From: Gymnopilus junonius
Taxonomy: Eukaryota; Basidiomycota; Agaricomycetes; Agaricales; Galerinaceae
Direction: 5' to 3'
NCBI GenBank assembly: GCA_015501075.1
Contig: JADNYJ010000184.1
Coordinates: forward strand, 1 to 64,000
Length of the DNA: 64,000 bases
In this document: positions 44,480 through 56,229 of the stretch, piece by piece
Position numbering within the stretch: the stretch's first letter is position 1
How the letters are laid out: every line of letters begins with the position of its first letter
Program-made: the position numbers and the translations under genes
Notes under the pieces: model-generated
Database searches by the model: none
The model's input: the letters and a program-made list of their open reading frames with translations, nothing else
Told to the model about the DNA's origin: nothing

Positions 44480-45629
44480 CGCCGGATAAGATAAAGTTGG
44501 AGGAGTAGGTGGTGGAAGGTAGGGTTTGTGCACCGTAATTGAGCGTTATACATTCGCCATCTTGGTAGCTGGTTCGAGTCAAACGTGGACGACGCGAGGA
44601 CCGGAGTTGCCGCGAAGTTCGAACACGTCAACGTCGATCACGTGATGAAATTAGGGCGCGTCGACAGCGTTGACGCCGACGGTTGCGGAAGTGAGATTGA
44701 GTGGAAAAGGGAAGGCACACGACTTGAGGCTGGAACAATATGTTTACTGGAAAACGTGGTAGGCAATGGTCCCCTGGTGTGATAAGTAGTGATCAGTACC
44801 ATGTCATGAACATTTCAGAAGGCAAAGGAAGGGTCGGTCGCAGAGACCTTTCAAATGTCAAAGACTGACAGTTCAAGCTCGATAAACTCTTTTAACCAAC
44901 TTTATTCAACTCCTGATAAAACCACAACCCATTATGGCGCAGGATATGGGGTTTTCAGAGAGGGATAGGCCACCGTGTGTATTATGCAGACTCCACTTTT
45001 CTGGATCTTGCGTAATGGAGTGCACTTGAGGTCTTCGACGCGTCATATCGGTAATGGACACGACTCTTTCACTATAGACAAATTCCGTAGTATTCATGGG
45101 AAGGACTTGAAGATCATGAGTCATGGCCCGGCGTATTCTGGGGAGATAATGTCAGTCGAGTGGTAGGAATGCCTAGCGTGATGATCCTTACTTTTCATTC
45201 TTTGATTGAGTTGGCATGCTGGCAGTTTAGCATGGTAAGTAGTCGTGGTTCAACGATGCTCGTTCGGCTCCACAGCTTGGACCTCGGCCCGGTCCCACAA
45301 GTTGAACATGTCGTTACAAGATGGATCGGACAAGATATTGATAAGTGTAAGGTTTCATTAATTACTCTTTCATATTTACCAAATACAAGGATCACAACAA
45401 GATGGTACAAAATGCAGGAAAGAGGGAAGAGATGCTGATCTTGAACACCGAAAAAAGGAAAGAGAGGGAAGTGTGATTACGCGTACGTCCGATATTTCGT
45501 CTTTTCCTATGGCTGAAATGTCTTTGCGATGTTTGCATGGGTCGTCCACGCCAGGGTATGTATTGTGGGTATGGTTGGACGACCAGCAAAAAAGGTGGTT
45601 GCCGGGGAGTAACACCATCGAGTGGCGGC
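44480..45629. other. Intergenic, no gene recognised
   Basis: The region contains the likely promoter of the transporter and the 3' flank of calcineurin B. A motif resembling a tRNA B-box occurs near 44570 but lacks a matching A-box and cloverleaf. Confidence 0.5.
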
Positions 45630-46569
45630 TCAAAATAGATCCTCGAGAGTCATTTGTTTGACGATATCCTAGAGGTTTAGAGTGAGAAGCATTCGGAAGG
45701 GAAGGAGGGGAAGAGCAACGTACAGTGTTGGCCACTGTCTGTGCGAATTCTTCGAAGCTCAGTTTTCCATCTCCATCCTGATCGGCCTCCATGATGGTCT
45801 TATCGACGATTTGTTGCAATTGTTGATCCTGAGTGTCAATTCCGTAAGGGTGGAACAAGACGGAGACGAGGAAAATATTCACCTTCAAATTATTGCCAAC
45901 CATCATTTTCAGCACGAGGAACAACTCTCCGTTGGAGATGAAACCGTCTCTGTCAACGTCATACACGTTGAAAGCAACTGCCATGAAGGAAAAAGCAAGA
46001 AAAGTGTCAGATATCCAAACTAAAATAGAACAAAGAAAACCTACATCTCAATTTCTCTTCCCGACCACCACGACTGCTGAAAGCGCTTAGTCCACCGACG
46101 AACTCCTGAAAGTCGACCGTTCCTCCACCACTAAAGATGAATTTACGACTCATAAGAAAGCATTGTTATAGGAAGCAGAAGAGACGCACTCTTGGTCGAA
46201 GATGGCAATCATCCGCGAGGCTAAAGGATTTGTTGCAATCTGGGGTATTTGTAAGAACTCTTCGCGATCGATAGATCCAGAGCCATCGCTATGCGTTCCG
46301 CCTTGTTACTACTGCCCAAGAATTTCGGAGGTTCCGCTCCAGTAACACACCTATCGAGCTTCATAAAGCGCTTTTTTAAACGTTCCAACTCCGGTTGAGT
46401 GACTAAAAGGGCATCGTAGATGAATAAGGTCTACTGATGGAACGACAAAATTTGACAAACAATTGGAACGTCTCTCCATGTCTTCCATAAACTGAGAAGC
46501 TGAAAGCATTCGAGTGATCAGACCTCAGCTAGGAACGCCACGACCATAGAACGTACGTGTTTGACCCAT
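45630..46569 (-). CDS. CNB1: Calcineurin regulatory subunit B
   Basis: The Ca2+-binding, N-myristoylated partner of the calcineurin phosphatase catalytic subunit, which relays calcium signals to Crz1-type factors, stress response and morphogenesis. Eight exons splice to exactly 175 codons, the family length: 46557-46569, 46461-46499, 46351-46402, 46190-46288, 46045-46130, 45883-45977, 45724-45828 and 45630-45668. The protein begins [18 protein letters not shown] (Gly2 for myristoylation). It shows four EF-hands: [21 protein letters not shown] (here [14 protein letters not shown]), [29 protein letters not shown] and [14 protein letters not shown]. It ends [12 protein letters not shown]. All splice sites are GT-AG. 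It shares a 174-bp promoter with the divergent MSS1 gene. Confidence 0.96.
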
Positions 46570-46743
46570 TTTGTTGTGTAGAAGAGGTCCTGGCGATCAA
46601 CTTGAATTAGATGGGGTTGGTTGGGGTTGAAGAGCTCGAAATAAAGTGATAAGCTTCGCCGAGGTTATGAATCGGGTTTCCGTGAGAACCACGTGCTGCT
46701 CGCCTACAACGCCCAGGCCATTGCACACTGCACAGACCCTTCT
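46570..46743. promoter_or_regulatory. Shared promoter between CNB1 and MSS1
   Basis: Only 174 bp separates the two divergent start codons, so transcription of both genes must start inside or overlap it. No single well-conserved TATA element is obvious. Confidence 0.7.
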
Positions 46744-48775
46744 ATGTCCCTCTTTGGCCGGCAATATTCAAAATGGATACAGACGACACATAGGCACGTC
46801 CTGGGGAGCCCCGCCCGCAAAGCTAGGCTGTATTGGGAAAGAAATATCGCCAATTTAACGACGACCGATGCACAGCGAAAAACCATTTACGCCTTGTCAA
46901 CTCCGCCAGGAAAAGGCGGTGTTGCCATTGTAAGAGTATCTGGCCCGGATGCTCTGCATGTCTGGAAACGTATGGCTCGGTCTCACAAATCTGAAAAACC
47001 ACTGCTGGATCCTGCGCCCTGGAAAATGCAGCGTTGTCGTATCGTCCACCCGGAAAGCGAGATGCTCATAGATGATGGGTTGGCTGTGTATTTCAAAGGT
47101 TCGTTAGGCTAGGTCCGCCCTATATGGTTTTTTGACTGATGTATAGTACACAGCCCCGTACTCATATACGACTTTGCCCACACTGGAATTACACATTCAC
47201 TCCGGCAGGGCTCTTATTTCTGCTCTGCTCTCAGCCCTTTCTTCATTTCCGAGCCTCCGACCGGCCGAGCCTGGTGAATTCACGCGTCAAGCCTTGCTTG
47301 GAGGCCGTTTAGACCTTACCCAAGTTGAGGGCTTACATGATTTAATTGAAGCCGACACGGAGGTACAAAGGCTATGGGCTTTGGGCAGCGCAGGCGTAAG
47401 TGTTTTTGCAGGGATCAATGCAGTATCCCACTAAAATTAAATTATCTCAGGGAGAGACGCGAGCAGAGTACGACTCTTTGCGAACACAAATTATTCATTG
47501 CCTAGCTCAAGTTGAGGCCCTTATTGACTTCGGTGAAGGCGAAGACATTGAAGAGGGTGTCTATGAGCAAGGTGAACTTCACTGCTCTTTGCTACTTGAT
47601 TGTCTTCTTTAATTGTTTCTTCATGGAAATAGCCAGAGCTGAGGCTGCAGATCTTCTTGCGCAGATCAGGAAACATCTGTCTGATAATAGAAGAGGCGAA
47701 TTGGTCCGTTCAGGAATCAAGATGGCTATATTCGGTCCACCCAATGCAGGCAAAAGCAGCTTGTTCAATTACTTAGGTAAGTGTTATTTTTGCCTCGAAT
47801 ATTCTTTCTATTCTTCCTGTTAGTCAACCTCTGATTCTGATTGTCGTTTACAAGCCAATCGCCCAGCATCCATTGTGACATCAATTCCTGGAACGACAAG
47901 AGACGTTATCGAACTTACACTTGATATTGGTGGATTACCGGTCGTCGTGGCCGATACAGCTGGTTTGCGAGAAACCCATGACGTGGTGGAAGTAATCGGT
48001 GTCCAGCGTGGTCTTGACGCGTAGGTCATCCCACCATCCTTTGTAATATCATCTCATTCTCTGTTCTCGCTCGTTCGCAGCATTAAGAACGCAGATATCT
48101 CGCTATGTGTGCTTCCACTTTCTGACGTACTGTTTCGTACGTCTTCGCAAGGGATGCAGACAGTCATCCCTTCCGAAGTCAAGGAGATTGTGACACCTAC
48201 AACTTACTTCTTATTCAACAAGTCGGATCTGGTACCTCCTTCTCAAAGGTCGCTTTTTCAATTGGGATTGCAAGTACACCAGGCCGAAGAGGAAAATATG
48301 GCCAGTCTTCAAGGTCGATCATGGATAGCCAGCTTAGCGACAGGGGAGGGCTCGCACGAGTTCGTGCAAGGCCTTGCGAAATCTTTGAAGTCCAGGTATA
48401 GAAGTCGTGGTTTCGGAATGCAATGCGACTGACAATTTTGCTGCGTTGTATAGATTCGATATTCACGACCCCAACTCATCCCAACAGGGTGTTCAATCGC
48501 AAAGCAAGCTTCATGGTCCAATTATAACCCGCGCACGTCATCGCGTACATCTCGAGTCTGCTTGTAAATTCTTAGAAGCATTCCTTGTTTTACGTGAGAG
48601 ATCATTGCCTTCCTTGACTGCTCTCTTACTATTGACCGCTGCAGCTCCCGAAGATGTCGTCATCGCAGCTGAGGAATTAAGATATGCAGCTCAAGCTGTC
48701 GGGCGCGTTACGGGAGACATTGGGGTTGAGGACGTGCTTGATTCTCTCTTCAAGGATTTCTGTATTGGGAAGTAG
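46744..48775 (+). CDS. MSS1: Mitochondrial tRNA-modification GTPase Mss1 (MnmE/TrmE family)
   Basis: With Mto1 (MnmG) this GTPase installs the carboxymethylaminomethyl-type group on wobble uridine of mitochondrial tRNAs. Seven exons (46744-47098, 47154-47395, 47451-47571, 47633-47776, 47855-48020, 48081-48395, 48454-48775) give 554 codons. The N-terminus ([20 protein letters not shown]) is basic and acid-free, as for a mitochondrial presequence. The tetrahydrofolate-binding part has [20 protein letters not shown] and [21 protein letters not shown]-domain motifs are GPPNAGKSS (G1, about residue 272), [10 protein letters not shown] (G2), DTAGLRET (G3) and FNKSDL (G4). The C-terminal motif FCIGK is complete, with its catalytic cysteine. 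The start at 46744 is chosen because the upstream part of the frame has no ATG. It is divergent from calcineurin B. Confidence 0.94.
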
Positions 48776-50633
48776 GTGACTGTGCTGCCTACATGGAAGA
48801 TTTTACGAAGGTCTGACGACTTCAAACTTGAGTTTCGAATGTGCATTGCTGATGGCTGTCCTCTTAGGATTCGTGTAGATGAATTTCTTGCCTCAACTCA
48901 AGTTGACTAGCGAACCGCGCTGTTTAGGTAGCTCGTATTCCTTCATGAGTACCAGATTGTACTCATCGCTAGTTGTAGGTCTACTGTGCAAACCTTAGAT
49001 CAGCACCGGTCTAGGCACATTTGTGCTTTTACGATAGCATTTGATTAGCCCTATAGCGAATATCCATTCACAGAAGAATATTAGGGTTAGTTATGGAAGT
49101 AAGAGAAATCTACCCACTGGTCAATAAGTTAAGTTGGCGTTTGTGTCACCAAAGAATGTGATGTTAGCAGGAACAAATAAATATTTGTTCCTGAGTGAAA
49201 GGTTGGGACAAGATAACCTAGCACAGGTTTTCTTGTTTTGTGCCTGGGTTTTCGCGGGCTTTGCGAAATTTTGGAAATTTGGCACTTTGGACTCGGCCTG
49301 TTGACGGCGCGCATTCCAAATACCTTCTGCTTTGAACCGGGCCGGATGGATGACCAACCAGGCACGTGGTCCTGAGACGATCAGCATTTCAATCCGAATT
49401 TCCGAATTGAAAGCCTAGAAGCCCGAGAAAACCTGAGCGTCTGGACAAGTCGGTTTGTGGCATATGGATGCCGAAATCCAAACCAGCTATACCAAACACT
49501 GAAGGGCGAAGGTGGGTGGGTCAAAAAAAAGATGCTTTAGAGTTTAGAGACCTCCGAGAAGGATTTTCGCAGAACCAAACCTTGAAAGAGATGAAGAGAC
49601 GTTTTCTCATCGAGGATTCTTTCATCGATGAGATTAGGTAATACAATGATTAAATCAGTTTGGTTCTGTTGCCTGACCTTATCTTATCCTAAGATGAGCC
49701 TTTCAGGCTCATCGCGGAACACCCCCTCAGTCATCAAGCTCGACATAATTATTGACCCATGGTATACTAGACATCATCGAAGTGAAGATGTGTTTAACAT
49801 TAAAGAAATTTGGTGTCCATTGCTGTGGTTGTTGAAATCGAGGTAGCGACTGTAAATGAATAAAGATATTATCTAACTTGAGAAAAGACCACTCGTATCC
49901 GGGGAAAATGTGTAGGCCAAGGCTTTGTCAAGGTTAGTCCAACATCTGTATGTTGGATCAACAACACATCTCTGATGTTGTTCGGAGGCGATAAGCAGGC
50001 TAAATTTGGCGGTGAGGACCCTGACGGCCCTTGGTGGCGAGCCGAATCTGCCATTTAAATTGGGGAGAACATTTTGGGTAATAAAGAGCATTGTGTCCTC
50101 GAATTTTAAGAACTAGCTTTAGTCCTTGTAAAGCTCTCATGCCGTTGGGAGACGAGCCCAAGGTCGACAAACGTCGTGCTGTAGAACAAACAGATTGATC
50201 AGTATTTTGAATGCTAGATAGGTCATATTGAAAGCACCTACGATGATGACGCATGCACAACAACAGTTCAAGGTATTCCACGATACTAACCTCTTTCAGG
50301 AAGTTCTGCAGCAATACGAGGCCAGTGCGAGCATGTTAATAAGGGAAGCTCATAACCAGCAGAGGGAGATTGGAACATGTCGTGATAGGGAACATGGAAT
50401 GCCTAAGAGTAAGATGGCGAAGTGAGTTTCTGCGACTAGGCGTTAGCATGCCCATGATCATGACTTTACTGCGGCTCCAGAGTCCGCACTGTTAGGGGAT
50501 AGGCCGACAACGTCAACTTGAAAATCATCATATCAATCGTCATGCAGAGAGCTGTCTTCAATCACTTTCTGTTTTCCTCTCTTCTCACCTCCTGCTCAAC
50601 GCTTCCTCCTTACTTCATCCCTGCGGAACTGGG
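48776..50633. other. 1.9 kb without a recognisable gene
   Basis: Only short, motif-less frames are present. A small perfect hairpin (GATGAGCCTTTCAGGCTCATC minus its last base pair, near 49693-49713) and a lone TTAGGGTTAG at 49082 are noted. The stretch directly before 50634 is CT-rich and probably contains the F-box gene's promoter. Confidence 0.45.
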
Positions 50634-52125
50634 ATGCCTCCCGCAAAACCTTCAGCACTTTCCGCCTTATCTCAGGAAATTATCGATACCATAATTGACG
50701 AAATGGCCCGTCAGAGAAATGTTCAAGGCTCGACAGCACATGCCACCCTTCGAGCATGCTCCCTCGTTTCTAAATCTTTTCATTTTCGATGCCTCGGGCA
50801 TATTTTTTCAAGCATCACCATTTATGTGGATAACTCTGGTTACAATCGGGCTGCCAGTCTCGTCAAGCTCCTACAGGGTAGAAACAGTCGTGATCTTGTC
50901 CAGGGCATCCATTCACTCCAATTTACCTTCGACGCAGCCTCATTTTCTGAAATATTCCAGCTCCCTCGCGACACGCGCCTTCGGGCCTTTAAAAGAATTG
51001 TCTACAAGTCAAGAATCAATATACACCGCAAACTTATTGAACACGGTCTCGAAACGAACAGCCTACGTAAATTGATCCACATCTGTCACCAGGCTTCGTT
51101 GAGGACCCTTACCTTCGTCGGACAGAATGGCCAGTACTCATGGTATTCAGCCACGGCAGATATAGACTCGGCCTTTCGCGAAGTATGCGCGGGACAAACC
51201 CTCAAATCCCTGTGTTTAGACATCATCTGGGGATTTCCCGAGTCCTTCCTCATTGCTGCATTCCGATCAAGCAGCCTCCGAGAATTGAGGATTAGCAATG
51301 TGTATTTAAAAAGTCCGGGATATCCAAAGCTGCCTGTCAGATCGACTACTCCAGGGACTCCTCACTTTTTTACGATCGAAACACTACAAATCACCTCCCT
51401 ATCGTATAAGCACTTTTGTACCATCTTGCAAAATTCTTTCGCTGCTGGACATTACCCATCTTTTCCTAATCTCAGGAACCTTGTGATATCCTTTCCTGGC
51501 CGGGCAGATTGGAAAGACCTCGACCAGTTCATCCTGTATGCCACTCCTTCCTTGACAACTCTTGAATTTCATTACCTTGATTCGATCTGTAAGTTATCCC
51601 TTTGTTTGACCAATCAATCTGATCATGCTGAAATCTGGGTTAGCTATCCCTACGGTTGTCAGTAGAACCTTAGAAGAAGGACCTTGTGTGACCTGTCTTC
51701 CCCGGCTCGCTCGTTTAAGCAGCATCAAACCGGTTGCAAGTTGTATAGGAGACTCATTCCACTTCAAGGGAACCCAGTATTTTCTATCTCATTTCCTCAT
51801 TTCAGGAACCTCTACCATCGCTGTCAGGTCGATTGTGGTAGATGTATATGTACCTTCGAAGAAGCAGGAATGGCCCTCACGTCGCAGGAGGTTGGAATCC
51901 GGGGAAGGTTGGGTCTTCCTAGATGAAATATTGACCAGGCCAGTTTTTACGAATCTGGAGAGGGTCACTTTCAATATCAAGCTATTCTCTTACAAGCACG
52001 AGGACCCTGCCGAATTTATTCCTCCGCAACTGGACACCACGGTCGACCTGTTATCCTTGCTTCCCAGGATGGCAGGTACTCCATCACTCAGACTTCAGAT
52101 TCGATTGAGTTCGATGATCAGGTAG
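50634..52125 (+). CDS. F-box/LRR-like protein (intact family member)
   Basis: A predicted substrate receptor of an SCF ubiquitin ligase; its target is unknown. Two exons (50634-51588, 51644-52125) with a 55-nt intron give 478 codons with no break. The F-box lies at residues 5-55 (SALSALSQEIIDTIIDEMAR, then ACSLVSKSFHFRCLGHIFSS). After this come degenerate leucine-rich segments: LRTLTFVGQNG, LKSLCLDIIWGFPESFLIAA, SSLRELRISNVY, FPNLRNLVISFPGRADWKDL and TPSLTTLEFHY. The C-terminal part has WVFLDEILTRPVFTNLERVT. Its relatives at 3863, 52572, 54624 and 60814 all carry disabling changes, so this is the only apparently functional copy in the window. F-box families of this kind are strongly expanded in mushrooms. 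Confidence 0.85.
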
Positions 52126-52571
52126 TATCGCATACCCCGGATTGATATGTACGTCAGATACCAATCTTTTCAATTTATGATGGATAACTTCCCTTTTTGT
52201 ACAGCCAAAACTTCAACTAGATTGAACGAATTTTGGCACCTGTTTGTCACCCTTACATACAAACCACTCAGGCATATAACTGTATATCAAGCTTCTCCGA
52301 CTACAGTGAACAGTGACCAACTGAACCGCCATCTGAATCTTGATTTCGACGTCCCAAGTTGACATACTTACATTTGTTCGACATCGTGTGGGATTGAGCT
52401 TTGCGGCCCGCGCACCAGCAGCCTAACAGGCATTTCACGCTGGTCGTTCCTTTATAATGACCTGCCCGGTTACCATCCAGCTACACGCTGCACAGCCTCC
52501 TCGATGTTTGTTCCCATCTGCGCAAAAATTCATAACCCCTCTTTCTCTACCCGACCTCAAACCTGCCCAGT
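52126..52571. other. Intergenic between tandem F-box genes
   Basis: No gene. The sequence before 52572 resembles that before 54624 (shared GCACAGCCTCCTCGATGTT-like text), so the duplication that made the two genes included their promoters. Confidence 0.6.
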
Positions 52572-54078
52572 ATGATACCCAACAACGAGTCAGCGACTCA
52601 AAGCTTACCTCAAGAAATAATTGACCTCATCATTGATCAAATAGCACTCCAAAAAATCGACCACAAGACAAAGATTATGACGCTTGTAGCCTGCTCGCTA
52701 GCCTCCAGGGCCTTTTACTTGCGATGTCGAAAGCACATCTTTTCAACACTCACCTTTCCTATGGATAGTTCTGGAGAGCAACGGGCTGCGAATCTGCTCA
52801 AGGTCCTATCTCAAAGGAAGAACATCGACCTAGTTTCCAGCGTCCAAGCCCTGAGCCTCACCTTCCCTCCCACTATCTACAATGCTCCCCCAGCTCCCAA
52901 CCTCAGCAGTCGACTGCGTCCTGAAGTGTTATATAGCAAACTGCGACGAACGTTACAGGATGTTTGTAGCAGTATTACTCCAAAAAGGAAAGCACAGGTC
53001 CAACTATTGGACATCTCATGTCAGGCGCCACTGACTGCTCTTAGTATTATTGGAGAAAATGATGCTCACCGTTGGGACCCTAGGCTGGATACTCTTCTTC
53101 TTCGCATATTCTTAGGGTGTTCATCAAACTTGAAGTGCTTGCATGTGGTTAATGTCTGGAACATTCCCAAACGGGTCTTAATATCTGCACTCACCTCAAC
53201 CATCTCCAGGAATTAAAACTGGCTCATAGTTCTTTCGAGCGTATCGAACAGACAATTGCATCAGATAATGTTGTCTCTAATTCCATCTCGGCCATATGGA
53301 CACTCCAAATTACATATATCATGTTTCCAGATCTTCTTCGTGTCTTTCGGAACTCATTTGGTTCTCGAACTACATCGCCTCAAGTTACATTCCCAATGTT
53401 TCCCTATCTAAAAACACTTAAACTATCCTTTCCGAATCCTTACCGGCACAGTCTTGAAGAATTAATGCATTTTATATCATGCGAAACACCATGTCTAGAA
53501 ACCCTTGAATTTTGTGGAGATGATTTGGACTGTATGTGCTTCAAATCGCTTCAACTTAGCAAATGCTAATTCGAGTCTTATTTTATCCCGTTTATTCCTT
53601 TAATTCACATTCTTTCCATCCCTTTTATCTCAGTGCTCTTTCTTGCCTGAAGAATTTCAAGCTTACTATAGCAACCTCTTCCTTGACCAGGTCGAATTAT
53701 CAAAGAAGTCTAGAAACGTTATCCCTCTTCTTTTCTCGAGAAACGTCGCGCAATGGGGTCACTTCGATTAACTTGGATATATGCACAGAAACCGGTTTAC
53801 CACAAGACATCCTATATCCACATGATGCATGGACTGCGCTGGACCAGGCATTGGCAAATCCGGTATTCGTGGACCTTCAAGTTGTTAATTTTAACATCAA
53901 GTCTCGCCATTACCAGTATGCAAAGCATCAACCCCCTGCCACGCAAATACAGCGTGACGCGCACGATCTACTTCCCCTCATAGCAAGGTTGACCTGGCTT
54001 GAGATCAATATCATTTTTGAGTTCTCTGGTTATATACCTGCATTCTTACGAGAACGAAGTCGAACGGTCTTCTACTAG
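52572..54078 (+). pseudogene. F-box/LRR-like gene with one-base deletion
   Basis: A tandem paralogue of the gene at 54624 and a more distant one of 50634. The F-box is clear (QSLPQEIIDLIIDQIALQKI, then ACSLASRAFYLRCRKHIFST). The frame breaks near 53200. Expected text LTSTNLQELKLAHSS is present, but ACCATCTCC lacks one base compared with ACCAACCTCC in the neighbour. A short intron of 44 nt (53532-53575) restores phase for the C-terminal exon (FHPFYLSALSCLKNF, then TALDQALANPVFVDLQVVNF). The spliced length, 1463, is one short of a multiple of three, so this is the only visible defect. Either a young pseudogene or a sequence error. Confidence 0.7.
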
Positions 54079-54623
54079 TCCAGTACGTACTACCCTGTTG
54101 TACCAATGATAGTACCGTGGATACCGGCGCATTTGGAATGACCTCGCCGGGCCCGCTCGGTGCTTGAAGTTTTGACTATCTTTATAGGGCTGGCTTGGTG
54201 GCTACACTTATGAAGGTAGGGATCTGCAAGTCCCATTTGGTGAGATATGGAGGCATATGGTGGAATCGGTGTAGTCATGGAGGTAGATACATACCAGGTA
54301 TAGCTGGCGAGGTCCTAATAAAGGACATAAATATTAGATTTGTGGGCTTGGGAGTCAGAGGCTGCATTGTCGTTATAAATCAATTTTTAGGTCTTTCATA
54401 AAAGTAATTCCTGCCACCACGCGACGTTTTAGGGCTCCCGTAGGCTGCGGACATGCACCTCATCGTCGACGGAGCGACTGGAAGTCCTGGACAGTGGTAA
54501 CCCGTAACTTGCTATAGCGCGGCACAGCCTCCTCAATGTTGTTCCCATCATCTCATTACTATGCTGGCTGCAATCTACTTATAAACCCGGCTCTCCTTAC
54601 CTGGCCCTCTAAACTAGTCTAAC
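54079..54623. other. Intergenic between tandem F-box genes
   Basis: The stretch carries the duplicated promoter text noted before 52572 (GCACAGCCTCCTCAATGTTG, near 54520). No supported reading frame. Confidence 0.55.
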
Positions 54624-56114
54624 ATGATACCCACCAATAATCTGGCAACCGAAATTTTACCTCAAGAAATAATGGATATCATCATCGATGAAATAGCGCT
54701 CCAAAAAAACGACCACAAGACGAAGGTTATGACGCTCGTAGCCTGCTCGCTAGTCTCTAGGGTTTTTTACTCGCGTTGTAGAAGACACATCTTCTCAAAC
54801 CTCCACTTTTCTCTGGATACTTCTGGAGAGAAACGGGCTGCTAGGCTGCTCAAGGTCCTATCTGAAGGGCAGAATTCCGACCTGATTTCCAACATTCAAT
54901 CCTTGAGGTTCACCATTCCTCTTCCGCCCCCGGTATACAATGAACCACCAGTACCCTACCTTGTTAATCGACTACGTCTTGATATGATATATAGGAGAAT
55001 GCGTCGAACTATACATAATTTCCGCAAATCTTTCGCCCCAAGACGGAAAAGTTTGTTCCAGCTGCTCAACACATTGAGCGCACAGGCGTCGTTGGAAGCT
55101 CTTGCTATTGCTGGAGAAAACGACAGCTACCGCTGGGACCCTAGGCTCGACGCTCCCATTCTCCGAGTACTCTCCGGGTGTTCTTCAAGTCTCAAGTGCT
55201 TACACCTCGTCAATATTTGGAACGTTCCCAGGCAGGTTTTTGATATTTGCATTCACTTCAACCAACCTCCAGGAATTGAAATTGGCCAATGTTCGTTTCG
55301 GATATGTTGGCCAGGCCCAGATGACTCCGACGGACAATATCACCCTCTCTGCTTCGATTGTCCAGACACTTCAAATGACAAATGTCTACCTTCCAGACAT
55401 ATTATATATCTTTCGGACCTCCTTTGGTCCCTCGTCTTCAGGAATCAAACCACCGATTTTCCCTCATCTAAAAACACTCATATTGTCCTTTCCGGGTCCA
55501 TTCCCATACAATGGTGGAGGATTGGTCAATTATATATCACGCGAGACACCGTTGTTAGAAGCCCTTGAATTTCGTGGAAATGACTTGGATAGTAAGTGCT
55601 CCATATAGAATTCGATTTTACACATCAATTAACCAGCGACTTAGTGCATTCCTTTCCTCAATCCCTTCATCCTTTCTATCTCAGTGCTCTCTCCAGCCTG
55701 AGAAAAGTCAAGCTTGCAATAGCAACCTCTTCCTTGACTGGACCGAATTATCAAAGAAGTCTAGAAGCTCTGTGCCTTTTCTTTTCTCGCGAGACATCGC
55801 GCAATGGCATTACTTCAATAGACCTGGAAATATATGCAGGGCTGGGATTACCTCGAGAAATATTGATCCACATGAAGTATGGACAGCGCTGGACCAGGTG
55901 TTAGCAAATCCGGTTTCGTGGACCTGAAAAACCATTAATTTTAACATCAAGTCACCCCAGTATGCAAAGGAGCATCCCTCTGCGGTGCGAATACGGTCCG
56001 ACGCCCCACAGTTTACTTCCTCGCATTACAGCTTTGCCCTGGCTTGAGGTCAATATGACTTTTGAGTTCATCGACTATAGTCCGGAAATTTTAACAGAAC
56101 GGATTCTGCCCTAG
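54624..56114 (+). pseudogene. F-box/LRR-like pseudogene, tandem copy with several indels
   Basis: The N-terminal 210 codons are intact and close to the copy at 52572 (ILPQEIMDIIIDEIALQKND, then ACSLVSRVFYSRCRRHIFSN). Near 55245 an extra T in GTTTTTGAT moves the frame from QVFDICIHF to the expected LIFAFTSTNLQELKLANV. A 53-nt intron follows (55592-55644, GTAAGT...CTTAG). Later, near 55863 (ATATTGATCC) and 55910 (CCGGTTTCG), one base each is missing against the neighbour, and a TGA follows. Recognisable homology runs to about 56114. Multiple independent indels make this a clear pseudogene. Confidence 0.8.
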
Positions 56115-56229
56115 TACGCGTTGCATACATGGCGGCAGGAAATTCCAGTCTGCAATTCAGACGGTCATTGAATGATTTGGGAATGTACATTGAGTATTTT
56201 AATTGTAATATTGAAAATTACGCTGTTGG

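Noticed and set aside
44560..44590. GGTTCGAGTC, resembling a tRNA B-box
   Set aside because: No A-box at the right distance and no cloverleaf can be drawn.
49081..49096. TTAGGGTTAG, telomere-like
   Set aside because: Less than two repeats; expected by chance and flanked by normal sequence.
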